Part shown: positions 48,426-57,800 of the stretch, piece after piece
How the letters are laid out: every line of letters starts with the position of its first letter
Position numbering within the stretch: position 1 is the first letter of the stretch
Source: Acidobacteriaceae bacterium
GTDB taxonomy: Bacteria > Acidobacteriota > Terriglobia > Terriglobales > Acidobacteriaceae
Reading direction: 5' to 3'
Assembly (NCBI GenBank): GCA_030037545.1
Contig: JASHRF010000108.1
Coordinates: forward strand, 1 to 64,000
Length of the DNA stretch: 64,000 nt
The notes under the pieces: generated by a model
Told to the model about the DNA's origin: nothing
Seen by the model: only the letters and a program-made list of their open reading frames with translations
The model's database searches: none
Position numbers and translations under genes: made by a program

Positions 48426-50303
48426 TCATCGATAACTGGCGGCCTGCATTTCAAACATGGCCGCGTAGCGGGCGCCCAGCGCCATCAACTGGCCGTGATT
48501 GCCTTCCTCAACCAATTTGCCCCCTTCAAGAACTACGATGCGGTCTGCCATGCGCACAGTCGAAAACCGGTGTGAAATGAGCAGCGCCATCTTGCCGTAG
48601 GTAAGCTCCGCGAATCGCTCGAACACCTCCATCTCACTGCGCGCATCGAGCGCAGCGGTGGGCTCGTCAAGAATCAGCAACTGCGCGTCGCGCAGGTAAG
48701 CGCGGGCCAGGGCGATCCGCTGCCACTCGCCGCCGGAAAGATCCACGCCGGAAACAAAGCGCCGGCCGAGCATCTGGTCGTATCCGCCGGCGAGCTTGTT
48801 AACTACTTCGGCGGCAAGACTCTTGGTCGCTGCTGTGGCAATATCTTCCTCGCTGTGCGGAACCTCGACCTGACCCACCCCGATGTTCTCCCGCACCGTC
48901 ATTTCGTAGCGCATAAAATCCTGGAAGATCACACCCATCTCGCGGTGCAGGTCTTCGAGCATGTAATCGCGCAGGTCAACGCCGTCGAGCAGAATCTCGC
49001 CCTCGGTTGGATCGTAGAGCCGCGTAATGAGCTTGACGACCGTGGTCTTGCCCTGACCGTTCTCGCCAATGAGGGCAATGCGCTCGCCCGGCTGGATACT
49101 GAAGTTGAAGTTTTTCAGAACCTTTCGCTCCGTGCCCGGATAGGCAAAAGAGACGTTGCGGAATTCGAAGCCGCGGCGGATGGGGCGGGGCACGGGAAGC
49201 GCATCCGGCTTGTTCTGTACTGTCGGCTTCATGTCGAAGAAAGCGATTAAATCCGTGAGGAATAAGGCCTGATCGGCAATGCCGGAAGCGGTTGAAAATG
49301 CCTGCTGGAAGTTCGAGCTGGACTGCTGAATGGCCTGCGTGACCAGGACAAAGGCGGCAATGTTCGGATATTGGCCGGTGACGGCCTGGTAGATGGCGTA
49401 GATGTAGGCACCGTAGTAGCCAAGAGTGCTAATGAGCGAAAGCAGCCCTCCCCATAGCATTTTGCGGTTCGCAAGGGCGATGTTCTCCTCGTAAATGCCC
49501 TGGGAGAGATCGCGAAAACGATTCGTAAAATAATCGCTGAGGTTGAAGAGCTTCAGCTCTTTGGCGGACTCCTTGCTGCCCCCAACCTGGCGGAGGTAGT
49601 CCATGATGCGCTTACGCGGCGTCTGGCGGAAGTTCTTCTCGTAACCCAGGAAAGCGAAGTGGGTTTCGCCGATAAAGGACGGCAGTACACCGGCCGCGAG
49701 AGGGAGAATCATCAGCGGCGAGCGGTAAATGAGGACCCCGCTCCAGATCAGCGTCATGATGATTTGCTGAAAAAGCCGTCCCATCTGCTGGATCATGGCC
49801 AGGCGGTCGGTGGCCTGCACCCGGGCGCGCTCCAGGCGGTCGTAAAAGTCCGGATTCTCGTAAGTGGTCAGATCGAGCCGTGCGGCCTGCTCCATCACCT
49901 TCACGCTGACATGGTTCGTGTACCGGTCGGCGAGAATCTGATCGGTGTAGTCCATGGAGCGCGTGAAGATGCCGCTCAGGAGCGCGAGCACCACTTCGCC
50001 GCCCACCCACCACCAGAAGTAGGGCAGGGGCGGCTTATGCTCTATAGCTTTGGTAACCCCGTAGACGATCTCTGCGGCAACAATGCCGATGCCCAGCGAG
50101 ATGACCGGCTGAATGACCCGAAGGACCAGCCCCCAAATGACAATGGAGCGGCCGGCCTGCCACAGAATCTTGAGCACTAGCGGCACGTTGCGCAGCGCGC
50201 GCACGCGGTCGGCCCAGGCGCTGCCCCCGCCTTGTGCTGCTCCCTCCGGCGGCTCAGAGGATGGCCCGTGCTTCACTTTCTCACGATCCGCATATGAGGA
50301 CAT
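48426..50303 (-). CDS. ABC exporter, fused membrane and ATPase domains
   Basis: The protein has 625 residues. An N-terminal tail is followed by a six-segment type I exporter membrane domain (~55-345), then an ABC ATPase with Walker A GENGQGKTT (~418), signature LSGGEWQRIALARA (~520), and Walker B LLILDEPTAALDA. It works as a dimer. Its stop is 6 bases before the glucan synthase start, so the two are co-translated or at least co-transcribed. By analogy with NdvA, which exports cyclic beta-1,2-glucan, glucan export is the likely role. Sequence alone cannot separate this from other half-transporters. Confidence 0.85.
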   Translation of the reverse strand: MSSYADREKVKHGPSSEPPEGAAQGGGSAWADRVRALRNVPLVLKILWQAGRSIVIWGLVLRVIQPVISLGIGIVAAEIVYGVTKAIEHKPPLPYFWWWVGGEVVLALLSGIFTRSMDYTDQILADRYTNHVSVKVMEQAARLDLTTYENPDFYDRLERARVQATDRLAMIQQMGRLFQQIIMTLIWSGVLIYRSPLMILPLAAGVLPSFIGETHFAFLGYEKNFRQTPRKRIMDYLRQVGGSKESAKELKLFNLSDYFTNRFRDLSQGIYEENIALANRKMLWGGLLSLISTLGYYGAYIYAIYQAVTGQYPNIAAFVLVTQAIQQSSSNFQQAFSTASGIADQALFLTDLIAFFDMKPTVQNKPDALPVPRPIRRGFEFRNVSFAYPGTERKVLKNFNFSIQPGERIALIGENGQGKTTVVKLITRLYDPTEGEILLDGVDLRDYMLEDLHREMGVIFQDFMRYEMTVRENIGVGQVEVPHSEEDIATAATKSLAAEVVNKLAGGYDQMLGRRFVSGVDLSGGEWQRIALARAYLRDAQLLILDEPTAALDARSEMEVFERFAELTYGKMALLISHRFSTVRMADRIVVLEGGKLVEEGNHGQLMALGARYAAMFEMQAASYR

Positions 50304-50889
50304 AACTCCCTTTGGGAATCTCCGTTGCTGTCCAGAGAGTCGACAAAGGCGCTTGACGCGCTGGGTTCTTGAACCAAGGAGTTACGGCAAAACCAGGGAA
50401 GCCGATTTTCGACCAGCTTTGGCTGAGGCATCCACGCACGAAAAGCGGCATGGAAGGAAGAAGTCAGGCTGACTGCTCTACTATGGAGCGCCGGCTTATC
50501 TGGTTTGAACCTATCGAAGCTTTCTCCATGACGTCAACAAAAAAATCCACCGTCTCCTTCAAAATGCTTCCGGGCTCTGCAACAACATCCCCTCTCTCGT
50601 GTCTGGACTCCGTGTCCATGACGCTCTATCATTCTTTGTTATGCGATGCGCTGCGCATCCGGTGCGTTGTTCTGTTTTGATTTCAGGAAGCTTACGGCGG
50701 TGCTCCAATTCATAGGAAGTGAGGGGCATGCGCTGTGGCGCTTACCTCCACCCCAGCAACGAAGGCCAGTCGCTCCCGTCTTCGCCACGCGGTGACGAAA
50801 ACGCCGCTTAAGGGTCGAGACTTCGCGCGAAACCGATGGGGGAACCGCAATAGCAAAAGCGCGGACTGAGAAGAGCGCTCGAGCACCGG
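50304..50889. other. Intergenic region, no gene seen
   Basis: This is a 586-base spacer between the 3' end of the GH144-like gene and the start of the ABC exporter gene, both on the minus strand. Short plus-strand frames exist but lack ribosome binding sites and protein-like sequence. The promoter of the exporter-synthase pair must lie here, but I cannot locate it. Confidence 0.45.
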
Positions 50890-52320
50890 CTATTTCGGCC
50901 GCGCCGCTGCCGCCGCCTTGGGCGCAGCCGCCGGCGCCGCATCCGGCTGGAATCCGGCCTTCGCCATGCCGCGCTGTGCTTCGGGGTTTTTCATGAAAGT
51001 CTCCCACACAAAGCCGCTGCGCGCATTCTCCGCCATCAGCATGGTGATGCCCGTATCGATGCCAATCACATCGCTGTCATACCAGTTGGTGAGCGGGTTA
51101 AAGGCATCCACAAACCCGTAGCGGCACCAGGCATTCGGATAGCGATCGTGAATGGTGTGCAGAACGCGCATGGTCTCTGCGGGCAAGAACGGCAGCGAGC
51201 CTCCCGCCGCGCACGGAACTATGGTTCCGTCGATCGGTCCCGTGGCCGGCGGTCCGCCCCACACCACGTAACCCTTGTCGGAATCCGACGCCGTAATCCC
51301 CCACAGCGCATTGCTGTAATCGGGGAACTTTTCATTTAGCGAGAGACAGAACAGCCGGTGCGCATCGGTAGCGATTACCGAGTTTTGAAAATAGTTCGCG
51401 TAGCGGTCGTGCTTATTCCGGAAATCGAACCAGGCCTGCGAGTACTGATTCACAAACAGCGGCGCGAAGGAGCCGATGTAGCGCAGCCCGTCGTACTCGA
51501 AGATGGTGCGCTTCCAGGCCGGCCATGCGTCGCCGCTCAATGGGTGCGACGACGACCCCATGCCCAGCAGGTAGATCATCATCAGTTCGCTGTAGTCAGC
51601 CCAGCGCGAGGGAAGGAACCCGTACTCCGGCGTCCACCCCATGGATAGGATCGTCGTATCCTCCGCCAGCCACGTCCAGTCCACGCGGTCGAAGATGGCG
51701 TGGGCCAGTTCCGAAATGTCCCGGTCCTCGGCGAAATGCTGCTTGCAGGTCAGCACTCCGCACAGCAGAAGCGCCGTATCTACCGACGACACCTCCGAAT
51801 CCCACACCCGTTCGCCGCTGTCGATATTGGCAAAATGAAAGAAAAAACCGCGATGCGTGGGCAGTTTGTGCCACAGAAACGACAACGCTTTCACCACCCG
51901 CAGGCGCGCGTCGGCGTAGGAGACAAACCCGCGCATGTGCGCAATGCAGATGGCGGTCAGCCCAAACCCGGTGGACGCGATACTGGCCACAATGCTGGTG
52001 TCGCGGGTGCGGGTGTCGCAGCGGTCCTTGATCAAGCCTGTCAGCGGATTGCCCTGCTCCCAGAAATAGAGAAAGCTGGCCTGCTCCAGGTCGTTCAGGA
52101 AAGCATCGTCCTGGGGAGTGAGCGAGCCCGGCTGCGGCGGCGGCGCGGGGCCGGCTGGAGGGCCGGTATCATCCTGTCCCCAGGCCATAAGCGGCAGCCG
52201 CGCTGCCTGCGCCAACGGAAGTGCCAAACCCATGCCCGCCATCCGGCGCAGTAATTCTCGGCGCGATCCTCGATAGGCGCGCAGGCTGGCCTTCTTTTGC
52301 TCGAATGGCGATCCCTTCAT
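50890..52320 (-). CDS. Tat-exported glucoamylase-like protein (GH144-type, beta-1,2-glucanase candidate)
   Basis: The protein has 476 residues. A twin-arginine signal (SRRELLRRMAGMGLALPLA, ~19-37) is followed by an alpha/alpha barrel of the Glycoamylase family (PF10091). FLYFWEQGNPLTGLIKDR, ASTGFGLTAICIAHMRG, and the C-terminal NPLTNWYDSDVIGIDTGITMLMAENARSG are characteristic. Characterised members (GH144) are endo-beta-1,2-glucanases, and the same fold is the C-terminal domain of the adjacent synthase. A role in cutting or trimming the glucan made and exported by its neighbours fits. No ribosome binding site is obvious before ATG 52320. The tail is Ala/Lys/Pro-rich. Confidence 0.85.
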   Translation of the reverse strand: MKGSPFEQKKASLRAYRGSRRELLRRMAGMGLALPLAQAARLPLMAWGQDDTGPPAGPAPPPQPGSLTPQDDAFLNDLEQASFLYFWEQGNPLTGLIKDRCDTRTRDTSIVASIASTGFGLTAICIAHMRGFVSYADARLRVVKALSFLWHKLPTHRGFFFHFANIDSGERVWDSEVSSVDTALLLCGVLTCKQHFAEDRDISELAHAIFDRVDWTWLAEDTTILSMGWTPEYGFLPSRWADYSELMMIYLLGMGSSSHPLSGDAWPAWKRTIFEYDGLRYIGSFAPLFVNQYSQAWFDFRNKHDRYANYFQNSVIATDAHRLFCLSLNEKFPDYSNALWGITASDSDKGYVVWGGPPATGPIDGTIVPCAAGGSLPFLPAETMRVLHTIHDRYPNAWCRYGFVDAFNPLTNWYDSDVIGIDTGITMLMAENARSGFVWETFMKNPEAQRGMAKAGFQPDAAPAAAPKAAAAARPK

Positions 52321-52494
52321 CGCTTGGGCTCGATCCGGCTCCCCGGAAGCTGGCCAACCGTTGGCCGTTGGCGCCGAATTGCGGGTCTCGACAGTCGTGT
52401 GCTTAGATGCTTACTAACCGGTAAACGTGCCGCTGCCAAACAGCATATCGGCTGGCTGCGGCGTCAAAGAACATTGTAAGCGCGAAGAAACCAA

Positions 52495-53493
52495 TTGAGC
52501 GCCAAACGCATTTTCATCTGGATCGCCATCGCCATTGCCGTTGCCGGCGCAATCGCAGCCGTCGTGCTCCGCTTCCATACCTGGAAACCGCGCCTCACCA
52601 CCATTCAGGGCGCCGTCATCCGCAGCGACACGGACACCTACAAGCAGCAGCCCATCCCGGACGCTATGGTCACCGCGACGCGTGGGCTGGTTTCCGCCTC
52701 TACCCGCTCCGACGCTTCAGGGTATTTCCGCATCAAGTTCCCGCAGGTCATCTGGCCCGGCCAGACCGTGACCCTCGACTTTCAGCACCCCGAGTTCCAC
52801 GCCCTGAGCATCGATCTGAAGATGAACTTCCGCTCCACGGCGCGACGCCTCATCGTGGCCGAAATGCGCCCTCTTACGCCGCCCGCCGTCGCGCCCACAG
52901 GCAAACCCCAATCGGTGGTTTCCAACATTCTCATCCGCTACACCGTGAATGCGCCCACCGAGGAAAACATCGGCAGCGCGGCGCGCACTTTCCAGGTGAT
53001 CAACGTGGGTAACGTTCCTTGCCGCCACCAGGGCCCCTGCTCGCCCGACGGAAACTGGAAGGCCGCCATCCAAACTATCACCCTCGACGCCGGCCTGGGC
53101 AATGAATATCGCGACGTGCGCGCCTCCTGTATCGCCGGCCCCTGCCCCTTCACGCGCGTCCAGATCCGGGCCCAGAGCCGCACCATTGTAGCCACCGCTA
53201 CAGACTGGTCCGATACCGCAACCTTCCTGCTCGAGGCTGAGGTCTCTCGTACCAGCATCGATTCCAGCGTGCGCGAGTCCTACCCGGTCATCTTCGACCG
53301 CAACCTCAGCTTCACGCTCCCCGCCACTCAGGAAGGCGTCACCATCGAAGCTGAAGTCAATGGCGCGCCCATCGTCTTTCCCATCGGCCCCGATATTTAC
53401 CTGAACTGGGCCGCGTGCACTGTGAGGACCAATCCCGGTCCGGAAAAATCCACCGTGTACCAATGCCAGCTCAAGCCCGGATACCGGTTCTAG
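52495..53493 (+). CDS. Membrane-anchored protein with carboxypeptidase-regulatory-like domain
   Basis: The protein has 332 residues. One N-terminal membrane segment (~4-24, IFIWIAIAIAVAGAIAAVVL) is followed by a CarboxypepD_reg-like beta-sandwich (~38-120; IPDAMVTATRG, SDASGYFRIKFP) and a Cys-containing beta-rich C-terminal domain that I do not recognise. The start is a TTG at 52495, supported mainly by the anchor it gives; the ribosome binding site is poor. An IS630 copy inserted exactly in its stop codon: the TA of TAG is the duplicated target, and the G is the first base of the element. The pre-insertion stop would also have been TAG, so the protein is unchanged. Confidence 0.7.
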   Translation: MSAKRIFIWIAIAIAVAGAIAAVVLRFHTWKPRLTTIQGAVIRSDTDTYKQQPIPDAMVTATRGLVSASTRSDASGYFRIKFPQVIWPGQTVTLDFQHPEFHALSIDLKMNFRSTARRLIVAEMRPLTPPAVAPTGKPQSVVSNILIRYTVNAPTEENIGSAARTFQVINVGNVPCRHQGPCSPDGNWKAAIQTITLDAGLGNEYRDVRASCIAGPCPFTRVQIRAQSRTIVATATDWSDTATFLLEAEVSRTSIDSSVRESYPVIFDRNLSFTLPATQEGVTIEAEVNGAPIVFPIGPDIYLNWAACTVRTNPGPEKSTVYQCQLKPGYRF

Positions 53494-53505
53494 TGTAGTG
53501 CGTCA
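53493..53505 (+). repeat. IS630 left terminal inverted repeat
   Basis: GTGTAGTGCGTCA directly follows the TA target. It pairs with the right end with one mismatch at position 6. Confidence 0.85.
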
Positions 53506-54588
53506 CACAGATAGGCGATTATTTAACGCCATCTGAGCGCGGGTGACTTTTTCCAGGATATCGTTGGCCTTGGCGGTCCAGATGAAGGGCTTGGGGTTGG
53601 CGTTGTGTTGGTCGACGTAATCGCCGATGGCCGTGATCAACTGCTCCAGGTCGCGGAAGACGCCGCGCCGGATTCTGTTGTCGGTCAGATCGCGGAAAAA
53701 CCGTTCGATCATGTTCAGCCACGACGCCGAAGTCGGCGTGAAGTGCACATGGAAGCGTTTGCGCTTTGCGATCCAGCGCTGTACGCGCGGATGTTTGTGT
53801 GTGGCGTAGTTGTCGCAGACGATATGAATCTGCTTGCCGGCGTCGACGCTTTTATCGATCAGGCGCAGAAACTTCAGCCACTCCTGATGGCGATGGCGCT
53901 GCTGGCAGAGGCCGTAGACTTCGCCGGTCGCGGTATTGAGCGCGGCAAACAACGTCGTGGTTCCGTTGCGTTTGTAGTCGTGCGTCATGGTCTGCCCGCG
54001 GCCTTTCTTCATCGGCAGTCCGGGCTGCGTGCGGTCCAGCGCCTGAATCTGGCTCTTCTCATCGACCGACAACACCAGCGCATGTTGGGGCGGATTCAAG
54101 TAAAGCCCGACGATGTCCTCCAGCTTCTCGGCAAAATGCGGATCGTTGCTGATTTTGAAGCTCTCCACGCGGTGCGGCTTGAGCCCGTGCGCGCGCCAGA
54201 TGCGCCGCACGCTGGCCTCCGAAATACCCGCTTCGCGCGCCATGCTGCGCGTCGACCAGTGTGTGGCGTGGAGCGGAGTGGTCTGCGTAGTCTTGCGGAT
54301 CACTTGCTCGACCGTGGAGGCGGGTATCGAGGGTGTGCGCCCGGGCCGGGGCGTATCGTTCAGCAGGCCCTGGACGCCGAGCGCGAGAAACCGCTCGCGC
54401 CACAAAGCCACCATGCGCACGCTGACCTTCAGTTCGGCGGCAATCTGGAGATTCTGCAGACCTTCGGCAGCCAGCAGAACAATCCGGCTGCGCAGAGCCA
54501 CACGCACCGCAACCGAACGCCCGCAGGCCAGCCGCTGCAGTTGCTTCCGGGTCATTTCGTCGAGCACGACAGGACGGGCAACACGCAT
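53503..54588 (-). CDS. IS630 family transposase
   Basis: This is a 361-residue DDE transposase in a single frame. An N-terminal helix-turn-helix region (~25-120) carries VSVRMVALWRERFLALG and the Pro-rich linker RPGRTPSIP. The catalytic core has LSVDEKSQ (D176), IHIVCDNYATHKH (D259) and SWLNMIERFFRD (E295), spaced as DD(35)E. The ATG at 54588 has GAGGAG eight bases upstream, and that site is embedded in a hairpin. It occupies nearly the whole element and stops 10 bases from the left end. All catalytic residues are present. Confidence 0.95.
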   Translation of the reverse strand: MRVARPVVLDEMTRKQLQRLACGRSVAVRVALRSRIVLLAAEGLQNLQIAAELKVSVRMVALWRERFLALGVQGLLNDTPRPGRTPSIPASTVEQVIRKTTQTTPLHATHWSTRSMAREAGISEASVRRIWRAHGLKPHRVESFKISNDPHFAEKLEDIVGLYLNPPQHALVLSVDEKSQIQALDRTQPGLPMKKGRGQTMTHDYKRNGTTTLFAALNTATGEVYGLCQQRHRHQEWLKFLRLIDKSVDAGKQIHIVCDNYATHKHPRVQRWIAKRKRFHVHFTPTSASWLNMIERFFRDLTDNRIRRGVFRDLEQLITAIGDYVDQHNANPKPFIWTAKANDILEKVTRAQMALNNRLSV

Positions 54589-54589
54589 G

Positions 54590-54622
54590 GACGGGTCTCC
54601 TCATCATAAGATGAGACCCGTC
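54590..54622 (-). promoter_or_regulatory. Hairpin over the transposase ribosome binding site
   Basis: GACGGGTCTC and GAGACCCGTC are perfect 10-base arms around a 13-base middle. An alternative inner stem CTCATC/GATGAG shares part of the right arm. The GAGGAG Shine-Dalgarno on the minus-strand transcript lies within the stem and bulge, so folding would hide it. Confidence 0.65.
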
Positions 54623-54640
54623 TATAAATGATTCTATTTA

Positions 54641-54653
54641 TGACGCATTACAC
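54641..54653 (-). repeat. IS630 right terminal inverted repeat
   Basis: Read on the minus strand it is GTGTAATGCGTCA, matching the left end at 12 of 13 positions, followed by TA at 54654-54655. Confidence 0.85.
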
Positions 54654-54742
54654 TAGATTCAGCGATCGGCTCTCGGCAAACAGCGGGCCTATTTACAGTA
54701 CCGGGTCCCTGACCGCATGAATCCATGCCGATACCGGGTGTC

Positions 54743-54766
54743 CCAGGTCCCGATTTTGGGACCTGG
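54743..54766. terminator. Perfect hairpin between IS630 and dnaE
   Basis: CCAGGTCCC and GGGACCTGG form a 9-base-pair stem with a 6-base loop (GATTTT). It lies downstream of dnaE (minus strand). No T-tract follows on either strand, so it may be a Rho-assisted or processing hairpin and not a standard terminator. Confidence 0.45.
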
Positions 54767-54878
54767 AACTGCACAAACCGAAACTGCCTCTTTGCGCGGC
54801 CAGAAGCCCGGGAGTTGCAGACGGCACACCCCGAACCCCTGATAGCTGAAACCGGAAGGCCGAGAGGGGATGGCTCCT

Positions 54879-57800
54879 TTACCCCACCGCCTGCACCGAC
54901 CCCTTGCCCACCAATTCTTCCACGCGCTCCATCCAGCCACGATCCGCCGCCACGTTCATTCCTTCCGGCTCCAGGATCACAGCATACTCATCCTTTTTTT
55001 CGAGCTGCAGCATTACCTTCGCCGGTCCCGGCGCCGCTTCCGCCGCGCTCTTCAACCCGGCGAGCATCTCTTCCGTCGCACGGTCGAGATTGATGCGGAT
55101 GCGCACTCCCGCCGGCAGCTTCACCTGCACGTCCTCGAGCGCCTGAATCGCGCTCACCGCGATCTTGGGCGCGGATTCTTCATCTCCCGAAAGCACGCCT
55201 CGAATGAGAACCGGCGCCTCCATCCTCAATTGCCCGGCCAATCGCTCGTAGTCCCGCGGAAAAGCAATCAGGTCGATCTTGCCGGTAGCATCTTCAAGCG
55301 CAGCCTGCGCGTAGAGTTTCTGGTCGCGCTTGGTCTTCTGCACGCGCAGCCCGTGCATGATTCCCGCCACCTGGATCTCCTCGGCTGCATCGCCCGTGGC
55401 CCCCCAGCGCCGCTCTGGCGGCTTGCGGTCCAGCGCTTCGGCTACCGTGATCACGCCCGGCAAACTGCGCAGCTTCTTCGCATATTTGTCGAGCGGGTGC
55501 CCGGACACAAAAAATCCCAGCACCTCTTTCTCGTTGGCCAGCCGCTCGCTCTCTTCCCAATCCGCCGCGCGCGACAGATCGTCCGCATGGCGAACCGGCG
55601 CGGGCGCTTCGTCAAACAGTCCGAACAAACCGCTCTGCCCCTGCGCCGCATCCTTCTGCGCCTTCTGCGCGCGCTCCATAGCCTTGTCGACCGCGGCAAA
55701 CAACTGCCCGCGCTTGCCCAATGAGTCCAGCGCGCCAGCCTTGATCAGCGACTCGATCACGCGCTTGTTCATCACCCGCAGATCGACCTTCTCGCAGAAC
55801 TCCCAAAAGCTCTGAAATCGCCCGCCCGCCTCCGCGCGGGCTTTCAGAATGGACTCAATCGCATTGGCGCCAACGTTCTTCACGGCCGCCAGCCCAAACC
55901 TGATTCGCTCGCCGTGGGGGGTGAACTGCGCCCCCGAAACCTGCACGTCCGGAGGTTCCACCGCCATGCCCATCTCCCGGCATTCGCCAATGTATTTCAC
56001 CACGCTGTCCGGCTTCGATGTTTCCGACGTCAGCAGCGCGGCCATGAATTCCACTGGGTAATGCGTCTTCAAATACGCCGTCTGGTAGGCCACCAGCGCA
56101 TACGCCGCCGAGTGCGACTTGTTGAACCCGTAGCCTGAGAACTTCGCCATCTGCTCGAAGATTTCACCCACCGCCCCTTTGGGATGTCCCAGCGCCGCCG
56201 CGCCGTTCATAAAGCGGTCGCGCTGCTTCGCCATGGCCTCGGGGTCCTTCTTGCCCATGGCCCGGCGCAACAGATCGGCCTCGCCCAGCGAGTAGCCGGA
56301 GAGCACGTTGGCGATGCGCATCACCTGCTCCTGGTACACGATCACGCCCAGCGAATCCTTGAGGATTCCCTCCAGCTCCGGCAACAGAAATTCAACTTTC
56401 CGCCGGCCCCACTTGCGCTCGATGAAGTCGTCGATCATGTCCATGGGCCCGGGCCGGTAGAGCGCATTTAACGCCGTCAGCTCCTCAACTGTGTCCGGCT
56501 TGTAGCGGCGCAGAATATCGCGCATGCCGCTCGATTCAAATTGAAAGACTCCCGAGGTAAGTGCGGTGTGAAAAACTTTTTTGAAGGTCTCCGGATCGTC
56601 CAGCGGAAGCATTTCAATGTCCAGCTTCTCGCCGCGCGTCTGCTCGATGAGCTTCACGCAATCGTCAATCACGGTCAGCGTGGCCAGGCCCAGAAAGTCC
56701 ATCTTCAGCAGGCCCATCTTTTCCACGGCCTTCATGTCGTAGGCGGTGACGATTTCGTCGTTCTTGGTCTTGGCCACCGGAACCAGCTCGGTGAGCGGGC
56801 GCGGCGCAATCACCACCGCAGACGCATGAACTCCCGAGCCGCGCACCAGGCCCTCCAGCTTCTTCGCCGTGTCGATCAGCTCACGCACCTGCTTGTCCCC
56901 GTCATACGCCTTACGCAGATCCGCCGATTCTTCCAGCGCCCGCTCCAGCGTCATGCCGATGGTCGGTGGAACCAGCTTGGCAATCCGGTCCACGTCGCCA
57001 TACGGCATATCGAGCGCGCGCCCGCAATCCTTGATCGAAGCTTTGGCCGCCATGGTATTGAAGGTGATAATCTGCGCCACCTGATCGCGCCCATACTTGC
57101 GTGTCACGTAGTCGATCACCTCGCCGCGCCGGTTCATGCAGAAATCCACGTCGATATCCGGCATCGACACGCGCTCCGGATTCAAAAAGCGCTCGAAGAG
57201 CAGCACATTCTGCAGCGGGTCGATGTTCGTGATTTCCATGGCATAGGCCACAAGCGAGCCGGTAGCCGATCCGCGCCCGGGCCCCACCGGGATGCCGTGA
57301 TCGCGCGCGTACTTGATGAAATCCCACACGATCAGAAAATACCCGGAGTACTTCATCTGCTTGATGATGCCGATCTCGAAATCCAGCCGCGACTGATACT
57401 CGTCGAGCGGAGCTCGAAGAACCCCGCGCAATTCCAGTTGCCGCACCGCCGTCTTCAGCCGCTTTTTGTAGCCCTCCCGGCATACCTCCTCGAAGTAGCT
57501 GTCGATGGTATGACCCGGCGGAACGGCGAATTCCGGAAATGGATTATCTACCTTGCTCAGCTTCAGGTTGCAGCGCTCGGCAATCTCCTGGGTTCGCGTA
57601 ACCACGGCCGGCGAGTCCGGAAACAGCGCCGCCATTTCGCCCCCGCTCTTCACAAAAAACTGATCGCTGTCGAAACGGAACCGGTCCGCATCGTGAATCT
57701 TGGCCCCCGTCTGCACGCACAGCATCACATCGTGCGCGTGCGAATCCTCGCCGCACAGGTAGTGCGAATCGTTGGTCGCCACCAGCGGAATGCCCAGCTC

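Larger units (their letters stand above)
53493..54653 (-). mobile_element. IS630-family insertion sequence, apparently intact
   Basis: This 1161-base element carries one transposase gene and terminal inverted repeats GTGTAGTGCGTCA (left) and, inverted, GTGTAATGCGTCA (right), 12 of 13 identical. It is flanked by TA at 53491-53492 and 54654-54655, the expected target duplication for IS630/Tc1-type elements. The reading frame is complete, so it may be active. Its left end abuts the coding sequence of the preceding gene. Confidence 0.9.

Noticed and set aside
50369-50680. Plus-strand frame of about 100 codons in the gap upstream of the ABC exporter
   Set aside because: No ribosome binding site at a sensible distance, no domain, and composition unlike neighbouring genes.
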